Positions 27,756-35,948 of a stretch of 64,000 nucleotides of DNA are shown here, one piece after another. Position numbers and translations under genes: made by a program. The notes under the pieces were generated by a model. That model saw only the letters and a list, made by a program, of their open reading frames with translations. It ran no database searches and had not been told where the DNA came from. Numbering within the stretch: the first letter of the stretch is position 1; each line of letters begins with the position of its first letter. Source of the stretch: Sedimenticola_A sp040506425 (GTDB lineage Bacteria > Pseudomonadota > Gammaproteobacteria > Chromatiales > Chromatiaceae); the NCBI GenBank assembly GCA_965224515.1, contig OZ245051.1:2976001-3040000 (forward strand). Direction: 5' to 3'.

Positions 27756-29237
27756 ATGACATCAGACGTTTACGCCTCAAGTCTGCAGCAACGACAGGCA
27801 GGTGTCCTGCTGCATGTGACCTCCTTACCTGGACGTGGTGTAACTGGCGATCTGGGTCCGGAGGCTTTCCATTTTGTTGATTTTCTAAGCGGCAGCGGAA
27901 TCGGGATATGGCAAATGCTGCCCATCGGTCCCACCCAGTCTGACGGCTCCCCATACCAGTCAAGCTCAATGCACGCAGGCAATCCACGCCTGATCGCTAT
28001 CGAACCACTGGTTGATGCAGGCTGGTTGAACCCAGCACTGCTTGAACAGGGTGATTTTTCAGACCAGGACAAGCAACACGCCCTCGAACTGGCGTGGACA
28101 GGTTTTGAAGCCGGTGCAAATGATGAGCAGAGGGCAGCATTCTCACACTTTCTGCAAGAGCACGGCTATTGGCTGGAAGACTATGCCCTATACCGTGCCC
28201 TGCACGAGGCGTTTGATTACAGCTGCTGGTGGGATTGGCCCGCCGAGTTGCGCGACCGCCAGCCTGAGGCTCTGGAAAAAGCCCGTGAGCACTATGCCAA
28301 GCGGATTGATTTCACCCGTTTCGAACAGTATCTCTTCTGCAGTCAGTGGTTTGCCATCAAGGCATACGCCAATGAAAGAGGTATAAAGCTGTTTGGCGAC
28401 ATGCCGATTTTTGTCGCCCATGACAGTGCAGAGGTGTGGGCCCACCGGGACATGTTTCTGTTGGACGAGACAGGACACCCTACGGTGGTGGCGGGTGTTC
28501 CACCCGACTATTTCTCTGAAACCGGCCAGCGCTGGGGCAACCCCCTCTACAACTGGGAGAGTATGAGCCAGGACGGCTACTCATTCTGGATCGACCGGAT
28601 GAAGACCCAGCTGCACCTGTTCGATGTTGTACGCATCGATCACTTTCGGGGGTTTGAAGCCTATTGGGAGATTCCGGCCCATGAAGAGTTTGCGATCAAC
28701 GGCCAGTGGGTGAAAGCGCCGGGTGACGAGCTTTTCGAAAAGCTGCATGACATCTACGATCCACTGCCACTGGTGGCAGAGGACCTGGGTATCATCACCC
28801 CTGAAGTCGATGCCCTGCGCAAAAAGTTCGGACTGCCTGGTATGAAAATTCTGCAGTTCGCCTTCTCGGGTGATTCCAACAATCCCTATCTCCCATTCCG
28901 GCATGAGACCGATTCGGTTGTTTATACCGGTACCCACGACAATGATACAACGCTGGGCTGGTATAACAGCCAGGACGCCGAGATGCGCCAGTATGTGGAT
29001 GAGTTTCTGGGTTTCTCATGGGAGACCATGCCCTGGCCGATGATCAGGTCGGCTTTGGCATCCAGGTCCAACCTGGCAGTGATCCCGATGCAGGACCTGC
29101 TCAGCCTTGGTGGGCGGCACCGCATGAACCTTCCGGGCACAACCGAGGGCAACTGGGAGTGGCGTTTCGATTGGAGCATGGTGGATGATGACCTGGCAGA
29201 GCGGGTCAGTAAAATGGTGAAGATGTACAGTCGCTAG
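27756..29237 (+). CDS. malQ: 4-alpha-glucanotransferase (amylomaltase, GH77)
   Basis: A 493-residue cytosolic enzyme that transfers alpha-1,4-glucan segments between maltodextrins. GH77 signatures are clear: the N-terminal GVLLHVTSLPGR and GIWQMLPIGPTQ..GSPYQSS, nucleophile region FDVVRIDHFRGFEAYW, acid/base region LPLVAEDLGIITPEV, and YTGTHDNDTTLGWY. Length is typical of the short bacterial form. It lies 29 bases after the GH57 gene in the same operon and would recycle the oligosaccharides released during glycogen turnover. Confidence 0.96.
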   Translation: MTSDVYASSLQQRQAGVLLHVTSLPGRGVTGDLGPEAFHFVDFLSGSGIGIWQMLPIGPTQSDGSPYQSSSMHAGNPRLIAIEPLVDAGWLNPALLEQGDFSDQDKQHALELAWTGFEAGANDEQRAAFSHFLQEHGYWLEDYALYRALHEAFDYSCWWDWPAELRDRQPEALEKAREHYAKRIDFTRFEQYLFCSQWFAIKAYANERGIKLFGDMPIFVAHDSAEVWAHRDMFLLDETGHPTVVAGVPPDYFSETGQRWGNPLYNWESMSQDGYSFWIDRMKTQLHLFDVVRIDHFRGFEAYWEIPAHEEFAINGQWVKAPGDELFEKLHDIYDPLPLVAEDLGIITPEVDALRKKFGLPGMKILQFAFSGDSNNPYLPFRHETDSVVYTGTHDNDTTLGWYNSQDAEMRQYVDEFLGFSWETMPWPMIRSALASRSNLAVIPMQDLLSLGGRHRMNLPGTTEGNWEWRFDWSMVDDDLAERVSKMVKMYSR

Positions 29238-29360
29238 AATGGATAGTTTTTAAACGGCGAACCCGTTTCCCGGCGGGATATACGACATTTGCCGTATTTA
29301 CTCATCGCCGGATAGGATAGAGAGTGGAACTCATCAGATTTGGACAATTCGGACGAGCAG

Positions 29361-30236
29361 ATGACTAAAACAGTAAAAAAGGCAGTTTTTCCCGTAGCGG
29401 GTCTGGGAACCCGGTTTCTTCCTGCCACCAAGGCAAGCCCCAAGGAGATGCTGCCCGTGGTGGATAAGCCGCTGATCCAGTATGCGGTTGAAGAGGCGGT
29501 TCAGGCAGGTATCGAGGTCATGGTGTTCATCATGGGCCGAAACAAGAGCTCCATCACCAACCACTTCGACACGGCCTATGAGCTGGAGCAGGAGCTCGAA
29601 AGCCGCGGCAAAGATAAAATGCTGGAGATCGTACGCAATATCGTACCTCCCCATGTCTCATGTATTTTCATCCGCCAGGCCATGCCCCTGGGATTGGGCC
29701 ATGCAGTGCTCTGCGCTGAACCCGTAGTCGGCAACGAGCCTTTTGCCGTGGTATTGGCCGATGACCTTATCGACGATGGCGACCGGGGCTGCCTCAGCCA
29801 GATGGTCGGGGCCTATGCGACCACGGGTTGCAGTATCCTTGGAACCGAGATGGTAGATCCCCAGGATACGGGCAGCTACGGTATCGTGGATACGGACGAA
29901 GACGGTGAACTGGTTGAGGTGAAGGGTATCGTCGAAAAGCCAGATCCAAAAGATGCACCATCCAACCGGGGTGTTGTCGGCCGTTATATCCTGACCTCTG
30001 AAATCTTCAACCAGCTGGCCCAGACAGGAAAGGGTGCCGGTGATGAGATTCAGCTGACCGACGGCATCGCCCGCCTGATGCAGGAAGAGAAGGTGATGGC
30101 CTATGCCTTTGAGGGTGAGCGATACGATTGTGGTAACAAGCTGGGTTACCTCAAGGCGACCGTTGATTATGCGCTCAACCACCACCACCTGGGTGATGAG
30201 TTCAAGGCCTGGCTGAGGGAACGCTTTATCAAGTAG
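29361..30236 (+). CDS. galU: UTP-glucose-1-phosphate uridylyltransferase
   Basis: A 291-residue enzyme producing UDP-glucose. The N-terminal VFPVAGLGTRFLPATKASPK loop, EMLPVVDKPLIQYAVEEA, VVLADDLI and GIVEKPDP..APSNRGVVGRY are diagnostic. The ATG at 29361 is preferred over a TTG at 29340. Its location after glgC-GH57-malQ draws on the same glucose-1-phosphate pool, directing it to UDP-glucose for polysaccharide and lipopolysaccharide precursors. The 120-base gap before it may hold its own promoter, but none is obvious. Confidence 0.96.
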   Translation: MTKTVKKAVFPVAGLGTRFLPATKASPKEMLPVVDKPLIQYAVEEAVQAGIEVMVFIMGRNKSSITNHFDTAYELEQELESRGKDKMLEIVRNIVPPHVSCIFIRQAMPLGLGHAVLCAEPVVGNEPFAVVLADDLIDDGDRGCLSQMVGAYATTGCSILGTEMVDPQDTGSYGIVDTDEDGELVEVKGIVEKPDPKDAPSNRGVVGRYILTSEIFNQLAQTGKGAGDEIQLTDGIARLMQEEKVMAYAFEGERYDCGNKLGYLKATVDYALNHHHLGDEFKAWLRERFIK

Positions 30237-30242
30237 TCCTGT

Positions 30243-31184
30243 TCACCCGGCAAGCCCTTGGATCACCGCGTTCCAGGTCGTGGCCAGGTTCTCCCTGTTA
30301 TAACCTCCGCCCCCAAGAGCCAGGAGCTTTCCGTTGCACAGCTTCACTGCCAATATTTTTAAGGTTGATGCTGCGTGCCGGTGGGCGTCAGGGCTCAAAG
30401 AGAGGTGTGTGATAGGGTCCCCTGCAATACTGTCAGCACCGCACTGAAGAATGATGAACTCCGGGCGGTGGCGTTCAAGGAAGTCGAGAACAGAAGGCCA
30501 GACCTTGAAGAACAGCTCATCTGTTGCTCCCGGTGGCAGGGGAACATTCAGCTTGGTTCCCGCAGCTATACCTTTGCCGGTCTCAGATGCATGACCGGTT
30601 CCCGGGTAGAGAAAACGCCCGTCCTCATGCAGATCTGCAATGATCAGTTCAGAATCGTCTTCAAACGCGTAGAACACCCCGTCACCGTGATGGGCATCGA
30701 TATCGACATATGCGATGCGCCTGATGCCGTGACGGGCCCGTAGCGCCTCTATGGCAATTCCACAGTCGTTGAAAACACAGAAACCGGCAGACCCGTCGCG
30801 CTTGGCGTGATGCAGCCCCGCAATGGGTATAAAGGCCTGCCGGGTATCTCCTTTGACTATTCTGTCTGTTGCATCGAGGACAGTGCCGACCACGGTCAGG
30901 GCAGCTTCATACACCCCGGGGAACACCGGGGTATCCGCATCCAGCATTCCCTGGCCAAGAACGGATAGCTCCTCGACATGCTCGACATATTCCAGGGTGT
31001 GGAACAGCAGCGCATCAGCCTTGCTGCCGGGTACAGGCTCAGCTTGGATTGTTGACTTGTCGATTCCCCTGTCGAGATATGCATCCCAGAAGACCTGGAA
31101 CCGGTCAGAACCAAAGGGGTGGTCTTCGCCGAATCCGTATCTAGAGAGAGCTTCGCCACCGTATACAATCATTGTGCAGCTCAC
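30243..31184 (-). CDS. histone-deacetylase-family (arginase/deacetylase fold) protein
   Basis: A 313-residue protein of the zinc-dependent acetylpolyamine/acetoin-utilisation deacetylase family. Zinc and catalytic motifs are present: IAGLHHAKRDG (catalytic His pair), VDIDAHHGDGVFYAF (Asp and His ligands), GADSIAGDPITH (Asp ligand) and LALGGGGYN. Bacterial relatives deacetylate polyamines, acetyl-CoA synthetase or other acyl-lysine substrates; which applies here is not visible. The GTG start at 31184 follows a good GAGGGG site; an ATG lies four codons in. It sits 12 bases downstream of uppP and is probably co-transcribed with it. Confidence 0.9.
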   Translation of the reverse strand: MSCTMIVYGGEALSRYGFGEDHPFGSDRFQVFWDAYLDRGIDKSTIQAEPVPGSKADALLFHTLEYVEHVEELSVLGQGMLDADTPVFPGVYEAALTVVGTVLDATDRIVKGDTRQAFIPIAGLHHAKRDGSAGFCVFNDCGIAIEALRARHGIRRIAYVDIDAHHGDGVFYAFEDDSELIIADLHEDGRFLYPGTGHASETGKGIAAGTKLNVPLPPGATDELFFKVWPSVLDFLERHRPEFIILQCGADSIAGDPITHLSLSPDAHRHAASTLKILAVKLCNGKLLALGGGGYNRENLATTWNAVIQGLAG

Positions 31185-31196
31185 TGCCCCTCAATG

Positions 31197-31997
31197 TTAG
31201 ATGATTAACCCAAACAATATGCCACCCAGAAAAAGACGATAGATGACAAATGGCGTCATGCTGTAGCGTTGAATCAGGCGCAAAAAGAAATGGATGCAGA
31301 GATAGGCGGCGGCAAAGGAGAGCACGGCCCCCAGCAGCAGTGCATACCAGTCGACCTGGAGCGGGCTCTGGAGCAGTTTGAGGCTCACCATGCTGCCTGA
31401 CATGAGTATGGTGGGAATAGATAGAAGAAATGAGAAACGTGATGCACCCTGGCGGGTCATGCCGAGCATCATGCCGGCTGTGATGGTGATGCCGGATCTG
31501 GATGTACCCGGTATCAGCGACAGAATCTGCATACCGCCGATGATCAGGGCGTCTTTCAGGTTTACGCTGTATTCATTCCGCGTCCTGGATCCTTTTATGT
31601 CCGCCCATAGCAGAAGCAGACCAAAGAGCACGGTCGTGGTCGCTATGACGCCAATTGAGCGCAACTCACCCTGCACCAGCGAGATCATCAGCAGACCGGC
31701 CAGCATGATGGGCAGGCTCGCCACGATGATCATCCATACCATGCGGGAGTTTTCAGTCGCCTTGCCGTTGTTCCCGAGAGAGCGGATAAAATCGGAACTC
31801 ATCCGTTTTAGCTCTCGCTGGAAATAGGTTATTACAGCGAGAAGGGAGCCCAGGTGAACCGCAACGTCGAAGGCCAGTCCCTGGTCCGCGAATCCCAGCA
31901 GCCTGGGGGCGAGTATCAGGTGGGCCGAACTGGATATCGGCAGGAATTCGGTGATGCCCTGCAGGAAGGCAAGGCCAAGTATGTGTGTGCTATCCAT
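31197..31997 (-). CDS. uppP: undecaprenyl-diphosphatase
   Basis: A 266-residue inner-membrane enzyme with about eight helices that dephosphorylates undecaprenyl pyrophosphate to recycle the lipid carrier for peptidoglycan and O-antigen. The two family motifs are intact: GITEFLPISSSAHLIL near the N-terminus with the catalytic Glu and the PISSS stretch, and IPGTSRSGITITAGMMLG. Length is normal for BacA/UppP. It lies downstream of a VanZ-like gene on the same strand, with only about 25 bases between. Confidence 0.96.
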   Translation of the reverse strand: MDSTHILGLAFLQGITEFLPISSSAHLILAPRLLGFADQGLAFDVAVHLGSLLAVITYFQRELKRMSSDFIRSLGNNGKATENSRMVWMIIVASLPIMLAGLLMISLVQGELRSIGVIATTTVLFGLLLLWADIKGSRTRNEYSVNLKDALIIGGMQILSLIPGTSRSGITITAGMMLGMTRQGASRFSFLLSIPTILMSGSMVSLKLLQSPLQVDWYALLLGAVLSFAAAYLCIHFFLRLIQRYSMTPFVIYRLFLGGILFGLII

Positions 31998-32022
31998 GCC
32001 GTATTAAATCTGTCTGCCCCAT

Positions 32023-32403
32023 CTATGCGGTTCTGACGTTGAAATGTTTTATAGCCATCAGCGCGACTGACGCGCCAATCAGGTCGTTAACTATATCAGA
32101 GAGCGACTGGGTGCGGCCTGGTATAAAGGATTGGTGCCACTCATCAAGCAGTGCAAAAGCGAGAATACCCAGAAGAACACCGGTTACTGCTGTGGCGAAA
32201 CCGGAGAATTTTCCCCTGGTGCCCATCCAGACCAAAAAGGTCAGCATGGCGTAGCTTGGAATATGGAGCAGGTCGGTCATTTGGGGGCTCAGCCAGGTGA
32301 CAGTGCGAATGGAGCTTCCCGGCTGATGGGAAAACAGGGTGATCACGCCCATCCATAGCAGGGCGGCTACCAGGTAGTGCTTGGGCTCACCGGGTAATTT
32401 CAT
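32023..32403 (-). CDS. VanZ-like membrane protein
   Basis: A 126-residue protein with four predicted helices. The pattern WMGVITLFSHQPG near the start, HIPSYAMLTFLVW, and FALLDEWHQSFIPGRTQSLSDIVND matches the VanZ-like family, whose prototype gives low-level teicoplanin resistance and whose common cellular role is not established. It heads a minus-strand group with uppP and the deacetylase gene, consistent with a cell-envelope context. Confidence 0.85.
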   Translation of the reverse strand: MKLPGEPKHYLVAALLWMGVITLFSHQPGSSIRTVTWLSPQMTDLLHIPSYAMLTFLVWMGTRGKFSGFATAVTGVLLGILAFALLDEWHQSFIPGRTQSLSDIVNDLIGASVALMAIKHFNVRTA

Positions 32404-32554
32404 GATTCTCAGGTGCGGATTCCAGGTCAGAAGAGGGTGGATTATAACCCCAAACAGGTAACTGTATTGTGAACCGGGTAAGGGTGTGGCCAGGCCTTTA
32501 ATTTGATAGACTTCGCCTCACTATTCATCCGCATACGCCTGTTTTGGTAACAAT

Positions 32555-32722
32555 ATGAAGAAACTACTCATCGCGCTGGGTATTACGCTGGCCGTAATCT
32601 TTTTTCTCTACGCCTCGCTCTCTGCCCTTGTGAACCAGGGACTGAATATTGCCGGTGCGGTGATCATGATGCTGATCATTCTGCTGGGTGTCGGGGGTCT
32701 TTTCTGGGCCGTGCGCAAGTAG
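32555..32722 (+). CDS. small two-helix membrane protein (55 residues)
   Basis: ATG at 32555 opens a 55-residue frame that ends at TAG 32720-32722. The sequence starts MKKLLIALGITLAVIFFLYA and has a second helix AVIMMLIILLGVGGLFW ending in Ala-Val-Arg-Lys, giving a hairpin of two transmembrane segments. It lies alone on the plus strand between two minus-strand genes, and stops four bases before the HAD gene stop. No family is recognised. Translation is plausible but not proven; the ribosome site is weak (GGTAAC). Confidence 0.55.
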   Translation: MKKLLIALGITLAVIFFLYASLSALVNQGLNIAGAVIMMLIILLGVGGLFWAVRK

Positions 32723-32726
32723 ACCG

Positions 32727-33404
32727 CTATCCGATCAGTTCCCGGATGTGGGATATGGTCCCCGAGGAACCAGCCCCCCGTCTCTGCAGATCATCCTCGC
32801 CGCAGTTCTCCAGAAAATAGGTTACCAGCAGGCTCCTGATACCTGTCTCTGATGCACCCAGATGCTCACGGCTGTTGCCGTCACCGACGAACAGCGCCTC
32901 ATCAGCATTGATCGCCAGGTTGTCCAGGGCCAGTCGGTAGATGCCGGGTTCAGGTTTTTTCAATCCACACTCACAACTGAACAGGGCAGTCTCAAACAGA
33001 GGGGCGAGGGGAGAGTTCGGCCAGGCACGTACCTCATCGGTGGAAGCATTGGATATAAGTCCCAGCCGGATGCCAGCAGACCTCAGTTTTTCCAGCACCT
33101 CCAGCATCTCCTGCTCGATATTGATCAATGCATGATCGAAGCGCCACTGCCGCTCCTCGGCTGCTTCGTGGATAAGTGACTTCGGAATGGACGGATCAAG
33201 GCTATGGGCCATCTTCCGGATAGTCTCAACCTGGTTTGTGGGGCGGCAGATGTCGTGATGCTCGCTGAAGCAGGCCGCATTCCAGCGCGTCCGATCAATA
33301 CCGAGAATATCTGCAGTGTAGCGGCCCTGGGCGCCCGCAGCCTTGGATACGCTGATAAGGGTCGCAAACAGATCGAAGAAAATGGCTTTGGGTGATTCTT
33401 GCAT
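32727..33404 (-). CDS. HAD-superfamily hydrolase
   Basis: A 225-residue cytosolic protein with the HAD motifs in order: motif I FFDLFATLI (nucleophile Asp10), motif II LGLISNAS, motif III Lys in GLKKPEPGIYRLAL, motif IV VGDGNSREHLGA. A helical cap lies between motifs I and II. The second Asp of the usual DxDGT is replaced by Phe (DLFAT), as in dehalogenase-like members, whereas typical phosphatases have DxD; its substrate is unknown. It is transcribed leftwards from the tandem repeat array that separates it from mltA. Confidence 0.85.
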   Translation of the reverse strand: MQESPKAIFFDLFATLISVSKAAGAQGRYTADILGIDRTRWNAACFSEHHDICRPTNQVETIRKMAHSLDPSIPKSLIHEAAEERQWRFDHALINIEQEMLEVLEKLRSAGIRLGLISNASTDEVRAWPNSPLAPLFETALFSCECGLKKPEPGIYRLALDNLAINADEALFVGDGNSREHLGASETGIRSLLVTYFLENCGEDDLQRRGAGSSGTISHIRELIG

Positions 33405-33421
33405 GATAGAGAGATAAATAA

Positions 33422-33442
33422 CGTCACTCCGGCGAATGCCGG
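33422..33442 (-). repeat. isolated inverted copy of the 36-kb CCGG hairpin repeat
   Basis: The 21 bases are, on the minus strand, the core CCGGCATTCGCCGG-type hairpin plus the GTGACG tail, almost identical to the hairpin that recurs seven times at 35949-36478. This shows the element is dispersed as well as tandem. Confidence 0.7.
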
Positions 33443-33494
33443 TGTATAAACATGGCGTAAGTTAACAGAAACAGAGCGAGTCTTGAAATACCGA

Positions 33495-34151
33495 CCCGCA
33501 GGAGCCCAGTCCCCTGGGCGAAAAGCACCTGAAATATCCACCGTAGGAGCCCAGTCCCCTGGGCGAAAAACACCTGACATATCCACCGTAGGAGCCCAGT
33601 CCCCTGGGCGAAAAACACCTGACATATCCACCGTAGGAGCCCAGTCCCCTGGACGATAAACACCTGAAATATCCACCGCAGAAGCCCAGTCCCCTGGGCG
33701 AAAACACCTGAAATATCCACCGCAGAAGCCCAGTCCCCTGGGCAAAAACACCTGAAATATCCACCGCAGAAGCCCAGTCCCCTGGGCAAAAACACCTGAA
33801 ATACCCACCGTAGGAGCCCAGTCCCCTGGGCGAAAACACCTGAAATATCCACCGTAGGAGCCCAGTCCCCTGGGCGAAGACACCTGAAATACCCACCGTA
33901 GGAGCCCAGTCCCCCTAGGCGAAGACACCTGAAATACCCACCGTAGGAGCCCAGTCCCCTGGGCGAAAAGCACCTGAAACATCCACCGTAGGAGCCCAGT
34001 CCCCTGGGCAAAAACACCTGAAATATCCACCGTAGGAGCCCAGTCCCCTGGGCGAAGACACCTGAAATACCCACCGTAGGAGCCCAGTCCCCTGGTCGAA
34101 AACACCTGAAGTACCCACCGTAGGAGCCCAGTCCCCTGGGCGAAAAGCACC
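33495..34151. repeat. tandem array of 15 REP-like units, period 44-45 bp
   Basis: Fifteen direct copies of a 44- or 45-bp unit fill almost the whole 748-bp gap between mltA and the HAD gene. Each unit contains GTAGGAGC (GCAGGAGC or GCAGAAGC in a few), a perfect or near-perfect GCCCAG-TCCC-CTGGGC hairpin, then GCGAAAA.CACCTGAAATAYCCACC. Core positions (AGCCCAG) are 33503, 33548, 33593, 33638, 33683, 33727, 33771, 33815, 33859, 33903, 33948, 33993, 34037, 34081 and 34125. The GTAG head, hairpin and GCGA tail have the layout of GTAG-type REP elements found singly at 35891 and 54120. Minus-strand frames stay open because the unit has no stop, but the mixed 44/45 period breaks the frame, so it is not coding. 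There are no variable spacers, so it is not a CRISPR array. No other gene is seen in the gap. Confidence 0.9.
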
Positions 34152-34152
34152 C

Positions 34153-35316
34153 TTACTCCTTAGGCAACAACGCAAACAACCTCCCTGGTTGCTTCATGGT
34201 GCCTGCAAGCAACTCCGCTCGCTCACCATTGCCAAAGAACACATCAGCTCTTACAGGCCCATTGATCGCACCACCGGTATCCTGGGCGAAGAGCAGACGC
34301 TGATAAGGCTCTGGATCAACGGCCGGGTCATCCCGGGGCAGGGTGGTGCTGAGCCAGATGGGCGTGCCCAGGGGAATCCGGGAGCGGTCCACCGCCGCAC
34401 TGCGCTCGGCAGTCAACGGGACATTGAGTGAACCGCGGGGACCTTCACCGTTATCCTCTTTCAGGATGAAGAAGACATAACTGGGATTTTCGTTGAGCAA
34501 CTCCATTGCCCGTTCAGGATGCTCCCGCAACCACTGGCGGATGCTGAACAGGCTGACTTCTTCCCTGCTAAGCTCACCCCACTCGATCAATCGTTTGCCG
34601 ATAGAGACATACTGATGGCCGTTCTGATCCGCATAGCCCACCTGCACGGTCGAACCATCGGGCAGCTCCACACGCCCGGAACCCTGGATCTGCAGAAAGA
34701 AAGAGTCATGAGGATCGTCGACCCAGAGTATTTCAGTGCCCTGTAGAGGCTGTTCATTGCCATCAATGGCAGTTCGGTCGAAGTAGGGCACAACCCGGTT
34801 GCCAACCAATCGTCCCCGCACCCGTTTGCCCTTCAGCTCAGGGAACTGCTCATCCAGGTCAACTATCAACAGAGACTCAGGGCGTCCATAAAGGGGGAAT
34901 GAGAAACGCTCATCCGCCTTCAGACTGCCATGGAGCTTTGGTTCGTAGTACCCGGTTATCAGTCCATCAGGTGATCCATCGGTTCCGATGATCTCGTGGG
35001 GCTGGAAGTGTGCCTTCAAAAAAGCGCGCACTTTGCTGTCTCCTGGCCGACTCACTTGATTGGCTTCGTTGCAGATCACTTCCCAGCGGGGCTCTTTTTT
35101 CCCCAGCTTCACGCACTGGGAGAGCAGGGCGGGCCAGGCCGCCGAGAGATCGTCAACCTGCCAGCCTGGCAGATCACTCCAGCTTACCTTGTCACCGATG
35201 CCTGCCTCTTTGGGTATGAATATGGAACAGCCAGAGAGAAGCCCAAGGATGAGGGTTGTAATGCATAGCTGTGAAAAACGTATTTTCGTACTGGCTGACA
35301 AACCATGCTGGCGCAT
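34153..35316 (-). CDS. mltA: membrane-bound lytic murein transglycosylase A
   Basis: A 387-residue outer-membrane lipoprotein: signal segment followed by lipobox LLSGC. MltA cleaves the glycan strand of peptidoglycan with formation of 1,6-anhydromuramic acid. The MltA domain (ITGYYEPKLHGS..FSFPLYGRP, RTAIDGNEQPLQGTEILWVDDP, FFLQIQGSGRVELPDGSTVQVG) and the C-terminal 3D domain with its three aspartates (AQDTGGAINGPVRADVFFG) are complete. Length fits the family. The REP-like array begins directly at its stop codon; its hairpins would lie in the 3-prime end of the mRNA. Confidence 0.96.
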   Translation of the reverse strand: MRQHGLSASTKIRFSQLCITTLILGLLSGCSIFIPKEAGIGDKVSWSDLPGWQVDDLSAAWPALLSQCVKLGKKEPRWEVICNEANQVSRPGDSKVRAFLKAHFQPHEIIGTDGSPDGLITGYYEPKLHGSLKADERFSFPLYGRPESLLIVDLDEQFPELKGKRVRGRLVGNRVVPYFDRTAIDGNEQPLQGTEILWVDDPHDSFFLQIQGSGRVELPDGSTVQVGYADQNGHQYVSIGKRLIEWGELSREEVSLFSIRQWLREHPERAMELLNENPSYVFFILKEDNGEGPRGSLNVPLTAERSAAVDRSRIPLGTPIWLSTTLPRDDPAVDPEPYQRLLFAQDTGGAINGPVRADVFFGNGERAELLAGTMKQPGRLFALLPKE

Positions 35317-35380
35317 ATGGATCCTTATATTGGCCGCTACATCAAAGACCTGATTCTATCTGGGGATGCTTATCCCGCGC

Positions 35381-35421
35381 AAAAAAATAGCCCTTGGCCT
35401 GAAACAGGACAAGGGCTTTGT
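35381..35421 (-). terminator. intrinsic terminator of tmRNA
   Basis: On the minus strand AGCCCTTG and CAAGGGCT (35388-35396 and 35410-35418) form an extended stem followed by a run of seven T (A at 35381-35387). It lies just past the mature 3-prime end of tmRNA. Confidence 0.9.
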
Positions 35422-35422
35422 T

Positions 35423-35789
35423 TGGTGGAGGCGGCGGGAATCGAACCCGCGTCCGCAAGCACTCCGCCATCGGCTCTACATGCTTAGTCGAGTCTATTAA
35501 AGTTTAACTGCCTGACACCCGACCGACAGGGCACTCAGAACAGCGATTTCGGTTAAGTTTTAGCGAATCTGCCCCGAACCTGCTTCATCGCGATCTTATG
35601 AGATATGACACCCGATAAGCTGGACGCATAAGCACGGCTCCAGTCGGATGGCCTCTACCGGTTATTAAGCGGCGAGTGCGTAGTTGTCGTCGTTGGCAAC
35701 TATCTAGGTACAGATGGATTTACGAGGGAATCTGTATCCTCGGCATGCACCTCAGGTTTTGCTACCCACGTCGAAGCCAAGTCGCCCCC
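35423..35789 (-). ncRNA. ssrA: transfer-messenger RNA (tmRNA)
   Basis: A 367-nt one-piece tmRNA. The acceptor stem pairs 5-prime GGGGGCG with 3-prime CGCCTCC followed by ACCA; the T-arm GGTTCGATTCC is intact. The resume region codes a tag of Ala-Asn-Asp-Asp-Asn-Tyr-Ala-Leu-Ala-Ala followed by two TAA stops (35664-35700). tmRNA rescues stalled ribosomes with SmpB and marks the product for proteolysis. smpB lies 700 bases to the right on the same strand, upstream of ssrA, with a repeat array in between, so the two are probably transcribed separately. Confidence 0.97.
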
Positions 35790-35873
35790 AGGAGGTTGTA
35801 AGTAGGACATTTTATATGGGGGGGAGTTCAATGTCATTGGGTTTTGGGGTTATTTCAGGGGTTTGGTGTAGAA

Positions 35874-35914
35874 ATCGGCCTTTGGCCGATGGTCGCGATT
35901 GAAATCGCTCCTAC
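35874..35914 (-). repeat. GTAG-type REP element with adjoining palindrome
   Basis: On the minus strand 35891-35914 reads GTAGGAGCGATTTCAATCGC followed by GACC: a GTAG head, a GCGATT/AATCGC hairpin and a GACC tail. An adjoining perfect palindrome ATCGGCC-TTT-GGCCGAT (35874-35890) completes a two-hairpin unit. It resembles REP elements mobilised by RAYT transposases; no such transposase gene is in the window. Confidence 0.75.
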
Positions 35915-35948
35915 GTTGTATGGTAAGTGTCTGTGTAATGGAGCTATA

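Noticed and set aside
33125..34150. A long open frame on the minus strand with 15-residue repeats through the tandem array
   Set aside because: The DNA unit lacks stop codons in all three minus frames, so long frames arise by chance. The mixed 44/45-bp period shifts the frame between units, and the frame runs into the HAD gene in another phase.
33495..34151. Possible CRISPR array
   Set aside because: Copies are continuous with no unique spacers between them, and there are no cas genes.
35424..35470. tRNA-like T-arm and CCA end
   Set aside because: It is the 3-prime end of tmRNA; the matching acceptor strand lies at 35783-35789, over 300 bases away.
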